This document shows positions 1-11,470 of a stretch of DNA of 64,000 nucleotides, piece by piece; the first letter of the stretch is position 1, and each line of letters starts with the position of its first letter. The translations under genes were made by a program, and so were the position numbers. The notes beneath the pieces are model-generated. The model did not search any database and was not told the origin of the DNA. It was given only the letters and a program-made list of their open reading frames with translations. This DNA comes from Azadirachta indica (taxonomy: Eukaryota > Streptophyta > Magnoliopsida > Sapindales > Meliaceae): NCBI GenBank assembly GCA_022749755.1, contig CM040449.1:13426363-13490362 (forward strand), read 5' to 3'.

Positions 1-299
1 TGTTCTTGCAAAAGCAGGATGATGGCTCGAGGACAGCTTGAGTGACTTTCTGATCATGTTTTCAATATGGGGCAGTTCTACATATCTCCAAAAAGTTTTA
101 TCTCTTTTTAACTAATGTATTGCTTTTGTTGTTGCACATGAATGAGTATATGCAGCTGCTTGCACACAGACAGCTGGCATGCGAAACACAGGTGTCACAA
201 TGATGGATTGTTGCACCCACACATCTCTTTGTAAGTAGCTCTCAAATTTTTATGATATTTGATTATTTGTTCCCATTGTTGTCTTACATAATTGACCCC

Positions 300-860
300 A
301 CTAACTATACTCATTTGAACACGATGCAGACACCGTTGTAGTTTGCATGGGATAGATATCCTAAGAGCAAGCTTGGGAAGGGTTATTTTTACCCCCAGTT
401 AGATATTGAGTCATACGTAGAGGGTAGAAAAAGTACTGTGCACTATACAAGATGGACTATTGACGAGGTATACGTGCCCATTTGCATTAGTTCCCCCTAT
501 TAGGTGGCGTTCACCATTTGTTTTAGCCAATGCAAGATTATAGTTTACAACTCTAATCTATCTGTATATTCTGACCAGGTGATGGCAGATGTCATGAAGC
601 CGATGTATAAACTGATGCCGTTTTTGCTGCTGGATGTAGGTTTTACAACATGAGGACTGAGGTTAAGTTCTTAGAAGACTTGTTTCTATCTTATCCGTCC
701 AATTGATAGGGTTCCTCATCATGAGGTCCAGCGATTGCGGTGTCTTCACTTATATGTATATATGCTATTTAGGGTTAGATAAACCTCTCAATTTTAAGGC
801 AGTAGATGGACTATATTTTAGGAGGAGAATGACCGTAGAGTTATAGAGAGTCAGTTGATA
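300..860 (+). pseudogene. ULP1-like (C48) cysteine protease remnant of a Mutator-like element
   Basis: No long open frame survives, but reading across frames gives DEVYVPICIS near 467-495 and SSDCGVFTYMYICYLGLD near 726-780. The second block is the catalytic Cys motif (xDCGV/I) of ULP1/SENP-type C48 peptidases. It is followed by FRRRMTVEL, where family members have a conserved REKMAVEL-like segment. In plants, such protease domains are often captured by Mutator-like transposons, and a MULE transposase lies just downstream in convergent orientation. Stops and frameshifts (for example between the two blocks around 640-720) mean no functional protease is encoded. The 5' part may extend beyond the window start. 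Confidence 0.6.
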
Positions 861-1149
861 TAGATCGATAGTTGCTTGCACACTAACTTATTGTTCGTAT
901 ATGAATATCATTTTAGGCATATAATTTTCATATCATATGTTTTTTGATTGTGTTATCATTTCACCTTTATACTAATAAAATCAATAACATTTGTTCCGTT
1001 AAGAGGTAATTAATGGAATGAAGGTTTAATCATTAATTTATTTATGAAGTAAATATTTAAGACTAAGTAATACATTAATCGATGTTAACTAATTAATTAT
1101 CATTACTTTACAGAATTAATCAATTAATACATTCATTTATTTAAGCAAA

Positions 1150-2650
1150 TCAAAACTAGATTCTTAATTGGCCCAATGACTTCCCAAAGTTGAAGGAAGC
1201 ACCACTCCCACTAAACGTCATTTTCAGAATCAACAATACTAAATGCTATGGGATAAATTTTGTTGTTTCCATCCAAAGTAGCAACAACAAATAATGTCTG
1301 ATGGTATGTACACTTCAAGAACGTTCCATAAACAGTAATAACTAGTCGTATTGTGGTGCGAAACCCCCGAATACATTGATCAAACACTATAAAGAAATAT
1401 AAGAAGTTGTCATCGACATTTTTTTCAATAGCAATAATCGTCCCTAAATCTTTTTTGGTCAACATATGATAGTACGACGATAGTCCCTTGAATTACTCTG
1501 CAGGGTCTCCAAACACAAGCTTCAATGCATGTTTCTTACTCCGACATGACTTCATGTATGATAGCTAAATTCCATAATCAATATGTACGTCGTCACAAAT
1601 ATTACAGGGAGTGTAACTTCGACTATAATTTTTGAACTTATCTTTGATTAATTCTCCAATTAAGCGTGTGCTTGCTCAGTGATGTCCATCTTGTAACTCT
1701 TTATTCTAACAAGTATGCATCGAGCTTACGCGAGTAACTCAAAAAATATGTATCGCTGTTGTTCTTCATGGCAGAAGTTTGCCATTGATAGCCCTGAATG
1801 ATACACTTGGCTTCAAACTGATCTATGGTTAATTTGTAAACCTTGAACTCGAAATGGTTTTTCAATGCAATGAAACCCAACTTGTCTAGAAGAGCTCCCT
1901 TTGTGTCGAATATCTACCTAACACACACATCTTCTGATCTAGTACTTGACAATACATTACTCTGCAAGGTTATCAATAGTGGAATTGAAGGTAACCACTA
2001 ATATATTGATTTTCTGATGATGGACATGCCGTTAAACAACTCCGTTGAGCTGGACTGTGAAAACCACTTTTTAAAGGGATTTCAGTTTTTTCGTCAACAA
2101 CATTTCTTCTATCTTCACAATGCAGAGGAATGTCAGTGACACCAACGTCTGCTTCACTAACATAATTTTCATTTTGATGATAATCACTTTGAGATGCGTA
2201 GTTATTTCGAGGAGAAAAATCACCTTCTTTAATAACAGTCATATCGTTAGAAAAGACTGAGGCTCGGTGTGGAGGTATCGGAGGGACTAGTGGGCCTTCA
2301 CTTTGTTAGGAATAATGATCTCAAAACCCCTAACCTATGTACTTAAATCGACTGTTGCATTGGAATTGACTTGTCATTATAGGAAGCACATCATTTACTT
2401 GATTGCTTCCACTAGATGACATGAACTGAGTTGGCATTGCCGAAATTCCAGAAAAGAAATTATGATCAGAAAAGTTGGTCCTTATTTGTTTTGCATTGCC
2501 CATATGATCCAAGGTAATGTATAGTCGACAATAGCCCATTTTGCTCACCATATAAGAATTGTTTGTAGCCTTGAACGCTCTGAAGTCCAGTTCAATTATA
2601 ATATTTGCTACCATATAGCCCGCCCTTGATTGTGTACACATTGAATACAT
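1150..2650 (-). pseudogene. Mutator-like (MULE/MuDR) transposase pseudogene
   Basis: On the - strand, three frame-broken blocks appear in the order of a MULE transposase. First is an N-terminal region (2650-1973). Next is a MuDR DNA-binding-like block near 1900-1750 with LDKLGFIALKNHFEFKVYK, matching the usual 'AxxNHFxFKxxKS' pattern. Last is the start of the MULE catalytic domain at 1465-1211, with FRTTIRLVITVYGTFLKC, LFVVATLDGNNKIYPIAF and SIVDSENDV. The DGTFL catalytic Asp motif reads YGTFL, and the frame is broken by stops. The rest of the catalytic domain and the SWIM zinc finger are missing. Together with the convergent ULP1 fragment this is a dead MULE of the transposase-plus-protease type; I did not find its terminal inverted repeats. 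Confidence 0.75.
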
Positions 2651-2947
2651 GGTTTTTGTCTTTATGATAAATTTAGAAGGATAAATTAATCATATGTTAT
2701 CTCTTGATTCATAGGAAATCCCTTTTACATTTCGCCAATATATACTTCACCGTTATTCGACACCATTCACAATAACTATCATTAATGGTTCAGTAATGCT
2801 TGCACTAGAACAAACATATATTTATGTTAGCATAAATGAGAATAAAAATTTTGTGGGAAAATATTGATCATGCATAAAGCCATTTAAAGAAAGATTTGCC
2901 AGAGTAAAAACAACAAAGAAAATAAAAAGAAATTTAGTTGTTTCGAT

Positions 2948-3612
2948 TAAGGGCAAAATTTGTGCTTTTGATCAAAACTACGGATTTTCATGTATGAGCA
3001 ATTTTTGATCATGTTCGAAACTACGTACTTTAGATCATGGTCAAAAATTTACTTATGAGCGAAATGACTTACTTTCGATCACAAGTGAAAAATTTTACTT
3101 GTGATTGAAAGTATTGCGTAAATCGTCTTCAACCTTGCAATACTAGTTTTGTTTTACTCAACAACTATACCAAACATACTCTAACATTCGATACACACCT
3201 CATTTAACAATTTCTATTATTTATTATCTAATTACGTACAAAATCCACACAATCACAAACATTTAAATACTCATCGGTTTGAATCCCTTTGCTCACTTGT
3301 GATTTTCTTTTTAAATTATAATGGAGTTTAATTTTTGGGAAAAAAAAAAAAAATAAGAAAATAAGTTGAATAGATTTTTGTTTAAAAAGATGGAAGAAGA
3401 AACAAGAAAATCAAGAAGACGGCTAGGGGAAGAGATGGAAGAAAATATAGAAGAAGAAATTGTTAAGTTATTTTGGTCATGGGGCAAAATGATCCTAAAA
3501 AAAATTCAATTGGTTATTTTTGTAAATAAAAATATACGGTAGTTATTTCTGAAAATAGGGTGTGAATAGTGTCTATTTTCATAAATTTCCCTGAAGGAAA
3601 TTTTGCCCCTGT
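2948..3612. mobile_element. Candidate MITE (AGGGCAAAATTT termini)
   Basis: The stretch starts with AGGGCAAAATTTGTGC and ends with GGAAATTTTGCCCCT, whose reverse complement is AGGGGCAAAATTTCC, giving short terminal inverted repeats about 665 bp apart. The interior is AT-rich and noncoding and contains a run of small hairpins near 2960-3116. Target duplication is not clear, and only about 13 bp of the termini match, so this is a candidate. It ends about 95 bp upstream of the SET gene start codon and could overlap its promoter. Confidence 0.4.
2960..3116. repeat. Cluster of short inverted repeats
   Basis: Two adjacent snap-back pairs are readable. AATTTTTGATCATGTT pairs with ATCATGGTCAAAAATT. 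ACTTTCGATCACAAGT (about 3070-3087) pairs with ACTTGTGATTGAAAGT around an AT-rich loop. The unit TGATCAAA/TTTGATCA recurs in alternating orientation, so the block looks like one unit copied head to head several times. Confidence 0.55.
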
Positions 3613-3708
3613 TAATTTGCAAGAGAACAAGAGTAGTTTTCAATCTCTTTGATTAATAACTACAAGGAACTGAGACTGAGAGGTGAGAGCAGGTGCGGAA
3701 AGAGATAG

Positions 3709-6700
3709 ATGGAGATGGAAATGCGGGCAAATGAAGAAATAAAACAAGGCGAAGACCTAACCCCGCCTCTCTTCCCTCTCACTTTCTCTCTTCACGACTC
3801 TTTACTCGACTCTCACTGTTCTTCTTGCTTCTCTCCTCTTCCTTCCTCTCAACTTCATCCCATCATTTCCGTCCTTTTCTGCTCCCCTCACTGCTCCTCC
3901 CTTCCCTACTCTCCCTCCGAACTCCGCCTCCTCCGCTCCGCCACACACACCTCCGACCTCCGCGCCGCCCTCCGCCTCCTCTCCCTTCTCCAATCCCCTC
4001 TCCCAGTGCTTCCCCCCCTTCGTCTCTTCGGCTTGCTAACCAACCGCGATAAGTTAACGTCTTCACCCGATTCGGATGTTGCGTCGAAAATTAGGGAGGG
4101 AGCGGAGGAAATGGCGAGGGCGAGAGGGAATTTATCCAACGACGTCGTTTGGGAGGAGGCTGCTTTGTGTTTGGTTATCACGAATGCCGTTGAGGTGCAG
4201 GATAAGAGCGGGTGTATTTTAGGGATTGCCGTTTACGAAAAGGATTTCTCTTGGATTAATCATAGTTGTTCTCCGAACGCTTGTTACCGGTTTTTGGTTT
4301 CGGACACCAACACGGCGTCGTTTGGGGGCGAGCCGAAGATGCGGATTGCTCCGCACGTCAGCAACGCCGTTGAAAGTACTAAGGTACGCTCACAGTAATA
4401 GATTACTAAGATTTATCAACTTTGTTTTTTGTTTTATGAATCCAGAGTTGAGGGATTGGTGCTGAATGCAGGAAGAGAATGATGTTTGTAGAGACGGTAA
4501 ATTCGCACAAGGTTGTCATTTTATTGAAAATTTTTTAATATATTTGAAGATTTTTTATTTTTAAAATGTTTTTTGATTTCTGAATTATTTTCTTTACTTG
4601 GGTTGTTGAAGGAAGTGAGAGATATGGACCCAGAATCATTGTAAGGAGTATTAAACCGATTAAGAAACACCAGGATGTAACTGTGGCTTACACTGACTTG
4701 TTGCAACCTAAGGTACATTCCATACCAATTAAGTATTTTATTCTATAGCAGGTTGATAATTTTCTGTTATTGTCTATATGATGACTCATTGACGGAATCA
4801 ATCAATTGAATCTGTGAGATAAATAATGTACTTACATGGTTTTTCTAGTGAACCGTGATATCTGTGTGCTTTATAGCTACGGAACTTTTATTAGATTTAT
4901 TTTGTTGATTAAAGTAATTAAAAACTGGCAGTTCAGTTAGTGGTTTTTATGAAGAATTATTTGTTTGGATTAATCCTTTTTTTCCAAAGGTTTCATAATT
5001 GGACATTGAACCCATTTCATATGATGTGAGTTGCCTGTGTGTATTGGGTGCTGCAAATTTGGATTCAATTGTCAACTGCTCCTACTACAGATTTAAACCA
5101 TAGCACATGAATGTGGTTAAGTTTTGTTTGATAGTTTTTTAGCCTTTATGTGCTTATGCTTCTAAATGACATTGTAGAAACCTGTCTCTGAAGAGGAAAA
5201 CTTACAAACTTTCTTTTCTGGTAATGCATCCAAATAAATTATCATGACTAATCTGGCTAACCAAGGCCATCAGAGAAATAAATAAATGAATAGAGGAGCA
5301 AGAAAGGCCACTAACTTGGTGGTGCAAAGATTGCCTGTAAAAGGAAGGGTGAATCTGGTGGGTTGTTACACTTTTTTGTTATAGATCAAGAGAATGACTA
5401 TGCTATATTCCCTTTGGATTCTATTGTTACTAACTAAACATATGTTTGATTTCATATCCTGAATTATCAGTTGCCTTAGTGTCAGCATATGTATGTTTCC
5501 TCCTTATGTTAGAATGTTACCAGTTTTGAACATTGAATGATAATTTGTTGGGTTGTTCTCATTATGTTTGCTAAAAGCTTCTTTTCCCCAAATTTTTATT
5601 TTTCTTGAACCAATTTTTTGTTTTAGGCAATGAGACGATCAGAGTTGTGGTCAAAGTATCAATTCTTTTGTCGCTGTGAGCGATGCACTGCATCACCCCC
5701 AACTTATGTAGACCTCACTTTAGAGGTAAAAGCTTGCAACCTATCAATGTGAATATGTTGTTATGTTACTATGATCATTGTAGATTGATTAATCTATTGT
5801 GTGATCACTTTTTTCTTCTGTTTGCTCCCTTCTTTCACCATCTCTGACCTTATGTTGTTGGTGAGAATATGTCAGTAATTTTTTTTATTATTATAGTTTT
5901 CTATGAAACATTCTTTTAAGATAATTGTAGATTGATTCATCTGTACTATAACTAACTACATTTTTTTCTCTGTTTGCTCCCTTATTTAACCATCATGTTA
6001 CCAAATAGGCCAAGAAAATAGAAAAATAAGATAAAAAATTGATACCAAATAAAATGTACAGAAAGGAAGAAATCTTGCATAGAATGATAATTTTATTAGC
6101 AGAAGTTGGCACCCAAGATTTTTCAGAAGTTTTTCTAGATGGAAAAATCTTGCACAGCTTAAAAACGAAAAAAATGCCTCCGTTACATATAGGAGGAGTG
6201 TTCACCAAACATAAAATTCAAAATAGCAAAATAAAAAAGAAGAGAATAATTGGTGGACAAGCCCCACCACATGACCGAAAAAGAATTAAGACTTTATCCT
6301 ATCAAGAAAAAACAGGCAGATATTTGGCTGACACTAAGAGATAAATGAGTCCTTGATATAGCTGGCAATTATATCACCTAAATGTCAAAAAAACAAAGAG
6401 AAGTTCCTTGGTTTGGGAAGGCAAAGGACTCTCTAATGACGAAACAAAAAGACAGTTAAGTTGGTTCTGTCAAAAAGCAAAGAGTCCATGGCTACTGCCT
6501 TCAAGACAGATCCCAACTCTGATCCCTGTGGTGGGCTAATGGCTCAGAATCCTTTTGACATTTAGGAGAAATCATTGACTCCAGCTATATCAAGGACTTG
6601 TTTTAGCTCTTAGTGTCAGCAGATTATTTGCCTGTTTGTATTGATAAAATAAATTCCTAATCCTTTGTCAGTCATGTGGTGGGGCTTGTCCTGGCTTGTC

Positions 6701-8350
6701 CACCGATTATTCTTACATTGTTTATTTTGCTCTTTTTAATTGTGTTTTTGGAGTCCGCTCCTCTATATTTTGGAGGCCTTTGTTTGTTTTTATGATGTGC
6801 AAGATTTTCTAATCGAGAATAACTTCTAAAAAATCTTGAGTGCAAACTTCTGTTGATACAATTTTAATTATATGTAAGATTTGTTTCTTTCTCTGCAATT
6901 TATTTGGTATCAAATTTTTATTATGTTTTATTATTCTATTTTCTGGATTATTGTAGTGTTCTCATGTAATGCTACTATGATCATTGTAGATTGATTCATT
7001 TGTAATATGTGATCACTTTTTTCCTTCCTTGGTTCACCATCTCTTATGGTTTGGATTATTATAGTTTTCTTTTTTCACATCACTATTATCATTTTAGATT
7101 GATTGATGTGTGTAATATATGATTACTATCTGTTGTTATGTATCCACGTTCTAATAGAAAGCACTAAACTTTGTACCAGAACTGTTGTAACCATATTCTA
7201 ACTGATTCACCTTCTAAAATTTATATCATGTGGCGGAGAACAACCAATGACGGAAAAAGCATCGGTTGTGCATATGGGGATGCATGACATCATAAACAAG
7301 TGGTTTGAAATAACTTAACTCCAGGGGTTTTTTCCCTCTCAGGATATTTCTGTTTCTAATCTGGGTTCTACAAGCTTGACTTCTGATCATAATTTTCCTA
7401 AGGATGAGGCAAATCAAAAGTTAAATGCTTACGTGGATGAAGTTATATCTGAGTATCTGTCAGTTGGTGATCCCAAATCTTGCTGCAAGAAGCTTGAGAA
7501 CATGCTTACCCAAGGTCTACAGGGTGAGTTGTTAGAAACCAAGGCAGGAAAATTGCAGCTAAATTTCAGGTTGTATCCGCTGCACCATCTTGCTCTGAAT
7601 GCCTACACGACACTGGCATCTGCATATAAAATCCGTTCAATTGACTTATTAGCTGTCTATTCTGATATTGGTGGGGCTTTTGACATGAGCAGGACAAGTG
7701 CAGCATATTCATTGTTGGTTGCAGGTGCAACTGGCCGTTTGTTTCTATCTGAATCATCTCTGATTGCATCTGCTGCTAGTTTCTGGGTAAGTGCAGGGGA
7801 GTGCCTACTAACTCTTGCTAGAAGCTCAGGTTGGAATTTGTTTGTAAAATCAGCATCACCTGTTTCAATTTCTTCCCTTGCTAAACATAAATGCTCCAAC
7901 TGCTCGCTGAGGGACAGATTTCAAGTGAATTCATTTCTTAGTCAATCTCAAATTACAGATTTTCAAACCGTGTCTCGTGAGATTCTTGATTGCATCACTG
8001 ATACAACACAGAAAGTTTGGAGTTTGCTAATACATGGATGCCGGTACTTGCAAATATTCAAAGATCCTATTGATTTCAGCTGGCTTGGCAAGTCATCGAA
8101 TGCGTGGAATTTTCAGGACCATTTGGGCAGCAGTGACGAGGATTCATATTATCAAACTGAGAGTCAGGAAAGTACATGTAGAAGTATAGCACAACTGTAT
8201 AACAATGAAGGAAGGTTGAATATCTATCGGCTTGGTGTTCATTGTTTATTATATGGAAGGTATCTAGCAAATATATGTTATGGTCAGAATTCCCATTTGA
8301 CTTGTCACATTAAAAAAGTTCTATATAATGAAGAGAATTTGGTTCAATAA
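3709..8350 (+). CDS. SDG41: SET DOMAIN GROUP 41-like protein (SMYD-type SET domain)
   Basis: Intact five-exon model: 3709-4383, 4472-4496 (25-nt micro-exon), 4612-4712, 5627-5725, 7343-8350. All introns are GT-AG and the frame is continuous, giving 635 aa. Visible parts: a Cys/His-rich MYND-like segment near residues 34-66 (HCSSC...FCSPHC); the SET cofactor motif NHSCSPN at 184-190; the C-terminal SET strand VTVAYTD with the likely catalytic Tyr260; a post-SET-like CRCERC at 282-287; and a helical C-terminal region of about 335 aa in the last exon. SMYD-like SET proteins are protein lysine methyltransferases, but the substrate of plant SDG41 is not something I can state. The start is the first ATG of MEMEM; ATG at 3715 is an alternative. 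Intron 4 (5726-7342) carries a foldback insertion. A decayed tandem copy lies downstream. The symbol rests on recognised similarity, not a search. Confidence 0.85.
5771..7130. repeat. Repeated unit within intron 4 of the SET gene
   Basis: A unit beginning ATCATTGTAGATTGATT, continuing with GTGATCACTTTTTT and then a TTTGCTCCCTTCTTTCACCATC-like pyrimidine stretch, occurs around 5775, 5925, 6980 and partly at 7095. The corresponding intron of the downstream pseudogene copy (about 9845-9920) has only one such unit. The extra copies were therefore gained in the functional gene after duplication, or lost in the copy. The foldback element sits between copies 2 and 3. Confidence 0.6.
6009..6953. mobile_element. 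Foldback element with ~390-bp arms in intron 4 of the SET gene
   Basis: The left arm starts CCAAGAAAATAGAAAAATAAG and includes TTGATACCAAATAAA, GGACAAGCCCCACCACATGA and AGTCCTTGATATAGCTGG. The right arm holds their reverse complements in mirrored order: CCAGCTATATCAAGGACT near 6579-6596, TCATGTGGTGGGGCTTGTCC near 6673-6692, TTTATTTGGTATCAAA near 6900-6915 and TTCTGGATTATTG at the end. The arms are imperfect, the spacer is about 150 bp (6400-6550), and there is no coding capacity. Transcription of the host gene would produce an intronic RNA able to fold into a long hairpin. The homologous intron of the downstream copy lacks it. Confidence 0.8.
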
Positions 8351-8706
8351 ACTCTGTGTTTTTGGTTCCATCTAGAAGAGATCAAAACAACTTGGCTTTC
8401 TCTAGAGTCCGCGCTTTTCCTGCGAATGAAAAGCAGAAGATTTTAGTAAGTGCATGATGGTTTAAACAAAAAGAGGTGTTGTAAATTTTGTTAAAATAAA
8501 GCTTTTAGGATGGAACGACAGATCTTCATCTTTCCTTGAGGTCCATTCTATTGCTCTGAAAGAAAACTATTGACAATATGGTAGCAATTCCAGAGGAGCG
8601 AGTTGCTTTTTGTGTTCAATGTAGCTCCTTTATATGCATAGAACAGTGGAATTGAAACTAATAAAAGCAATAATATTGATGTACTCCTACAAGACATTTC
8701 TGTCTT

Positions 8707-10045
8707 TACGATTATGGAAGAAATAGAATCATTGCAAGGGGTATCAATAAAGGTGAGGATGCTACTGTGGCTTACACTGACTTGTTTCAACCCAAGGTAC
8801 TATTCCATATCAACTATGTGCTTTGTTTGATATCTGTTTGATAATGTTCTATTATTTCTTTTCGGTGTCTGAATGATGACTTATTGGTGGAATCAATCAA
8901 GTGATCCTGTTAGAGAACGCTTGCATTAGAGTGAACTTTATTTGCTGTATATTTAATAGATTAAGAACTACTTTAAGATTATTTTATTAAATGGATAAAA
9001 AACAGCGGTGCAGTTAGTGGAATTTTCAGGAGATGATTTGAATGTGGTTAAGTTTAGTTTGATAGTTTTTAGCCTTTATTACAGGCTTATGCTTGAATGA
9101 CATTTTAGAAACTTGTCTCTGAAAAGGAAAACTCACACTTTCTTCTGCTACTAATGCATCCAATAAAACTATGACTAATCTGGCTACCACGGCCAACAGA
9201 CACATAAATAAATAAATAGAATAGCAAGAAAGGCCTTTAACTTAGCCGTGCACAGATTACATGTAAAAAGAAGGGATGAATCTAGAGGGTTTAGTCTTTT
9301 TCCATTTATCAAACCAAAAACATTGCTAAATTCCCTGTGGATTCTATTGTTACTGATGAAACATTTATTTGATGTCTTATCATGAACTATGAGTTTCCTT
9401 AATATCATCATACGTACATTTCTTAGTTAAGGTGTTGTAACTTTTTATCAGTAGTTTGTGGAATGAAATCACTAGATGTTATTATAAGTGGGAGAGTGGG
9501 TGGTAAATTTTAACTACCAAGTGAAAGTGGGTGCTTACCGAACTACTCAGTTTTTGTGCTTCCAAAACTAAATAGAAGCATAATAATTTCAAACTTATAC
9601 CTTAATGTTAAAATGCTGACAGAATCCAGACATTGCATGATATTTGTTGCATTTTATCATCTTTTTACTTGCAACCTTTTTTCCTCCAATTTATGTATTA
9701 GGCAATGAGCTGCATCAGAGTTGTGGTCAAAAGTATCAATTTTCCTGTTGCTATAGTTGATTTGCCAGATCACCACCAAATTATGTAGATCTCACCTTAG
9801 AGGTAAGAGCTTTCAAGCCTATCAATGTTAATATGTCATTATTGTTAGATTATCATAGTTTTTTTATGTGATCACTTTTCTTTCTCTTGTTTGCTCCCCT
9901 CCTTTCACCATCTTTGTATGTTTTTAATTGCCCACATTCAAATGAAAAGCAATTAACTTTAAACCAGAACTATAGTCACCATATTCTCCTGTTTCACTTT
10001 GTAGAGTTCACATCATTTGACTGAGAACAACTAATCACAGAAAAG
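8707..10045 (+). pseudogene. Decayed tandem copy of SET gene exons 3-4 and introns
   Basis: 8707-8796 copies exon 3 of the upstream gene (encoding ...GEDATVAYTDLFQPK, with GT donor kept). 8797-9701 copies intron 3, including the shared ACTAATCTGGCTA and GCAAGAAAGGCC blocks. 9702-9802 copies exon 4 but has two extra bases (GAGCTGCATC for GAGACGATC, and AAAAG for AAAG), so the CRCERC region is lost. 9803-10045 copies intron 4 up to ATTTGACTGAGAACAACTAATCACAG. The copy stops abruptly at about 10045, where foreign sequence begins; exon 5 of the same copy resumes at about 19190. Exons 1-2 have no copy here. Confidence 0.8.
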
Positions 10046-10059
10046 AATGAGTAGTCAAG

Positions 10060-10233
10060 AGCAAATTTAAGAGTTGCTTTTGCTGACTTGAGTTCATTCA
10101 TCAGCTCAATCAATGAATAATCCAATTTATTTATTGAATAATTAAGCTTGAATTGCTGAAATGAAGGATCAAGAGTTTCTATAACTATTTCTTTCTGGGT
10201 TTTCCCAGAATAGTCTCCACCCAAATCTTGCAC
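10060..10233 (-). pseudogene. Copia gag fragment (UBN2-like) at the outer end of the left palindrome arm
   Basis: The - strand reads MQDLGGDYSGKTQKEIVIET, then LNYSINKLDYSLIELMNEL and KSAKATLK. This is the Copia gag pattern 'xYxxNKxxxSLxELxxxLxxAE'. The mirrored copy in the right arm, at about 18470-18570 on the + strand, reads DLGGHYSGEAQKKIVQETLA but has stops soon after. The fragment is partial and ends at the junction with the SET pseudogene intron. Confidence 0.6.
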
Positions 10234-11029
10234 TTAGTGGACCAAACCTATCATTTTTACCATATGATCTTGTACAAGAGTTTCCTAAGCCTGAGAATAT
10301 CCATAATACTTTTTATTGCAGCTTGTCTCATAGTTCTGCTTTTACCAACAAACATCTCTAATAAACTAAACATCATATTAGATACAGTGGCTAGAGTATT
10401 ATGTTACTTAGGTGAGCTATTAAACAAGCTAATATATAATATCTTGCCATTTCGTCGGATTGTTTCCCATTTTCATATGCAATTTTCTGATTTTGAGTTA
10501 ATCCTACAATGGGTAAAGGTGAGTATGGATTTGATAGCACAAACTTATGTCTTCAACTATGAACACAACGATAAGATTTCTTTTCTAGTTTATATAATTA
10601 GGTTCGGTTAATTTATGATGGTTAAGGATTGATGCAAATGGACTAATAGAAGACATATTTTAAAAAAAAAAATACATATATGAGCATATACTACAATTAT
10701 ATAAAAAATATATTTGTACAACAATACAAATACATAAGAATGCATAAGGAGAACTTTTTAACTGCTTATGTTGTGCATCCGTAATATAGTTCTGTTTGAA
10801 ATATACTTTCGTAAGGTGGTTATATTTATTAGATGAGTATCCTATTAATTTATTATTATTATTATAGATATCTCATATGAAAATAATAATGAATTGCTGA
10901 TTTTATAAGTCTATTAGAATTAATTATAAAGAACTCCGCAGAGAAGATATTAATTAATTCGTTGAGTATTCAACCATGATTTCAATGTAATTATATTTCC
11001 ATATAAGATAGGCAAATGAGTTATATACT

Positions 11030-11470
11030 AGATTTAGGGTCTGTTCGATATAATTTTTCAAATAGAGCTTTTTAAAGTAGAGCTTTTACCCGTAAAATTT
11101 TTTATAAGTAGAGTTTTTAATAAAAATTTATTAATCGTTTGGTTATCACAAATGACTTTTGAGAAAATTTGAGTAATTACTTTAATAGATAAATTTTTAA
11201 TATTTTATTTTAAAGAAATAACGTAAAATTTTTAAAATAAAGTAAGAGTATTTTAGACAATTTTACCTTTTAAAAAAATTGGAGAAGTTTTGCTGTTAAA
11301 ATGTCAAATTTTGGGCTTCTTCTAAAAAAAAAAAATAATTTTTTTAATTTTCAAAAACTTTTTTTCATTGTCAACCAAACGACATTAAAAAATTTGGAAA
11401 GAGGTTTTATCATTAAAAAAGCTCTTTGACCAATGAAAAAGTCAACCCAAATGGGCATTTAACGTTTAGA
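11030..11470. mobile_element. MITE-like insertion in the left palindrome arm
   Basis: This ~440-bp block starts GGGTCTGTTCGATATAA and ends AACCCAAATGGGCATTT. It has internal inverted similarity: TAGAGCTTTTTAAAG-type sequence near the left, AAAAAAGCTCTTTGACC near the right, and TTTGGTTATCAC facing CAACCAAACGAC. It has no counterpart in the right palindrome arm, so it inserted after the palindrome formed. The 'GGGTCTGTTyG' start is typical of hAT-type MITEs. No clean 8-bp target duplication was found. Confidence 0.5.

Noticed and set aside
3802..4181. Several open frames on both strands over the first SET exon
   Set aside because: They are by-products of the CT-rich, Leu/Ser-coding sequence of exon 1; only the frame from 3709 carries SET motifs and fits splice sites.
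10228..10611. 127-codon open frame on the + strand
   Set aside because: It lies inside the left palindrome arm, its mirror arm does not preserve the frame, and it shows no domain.
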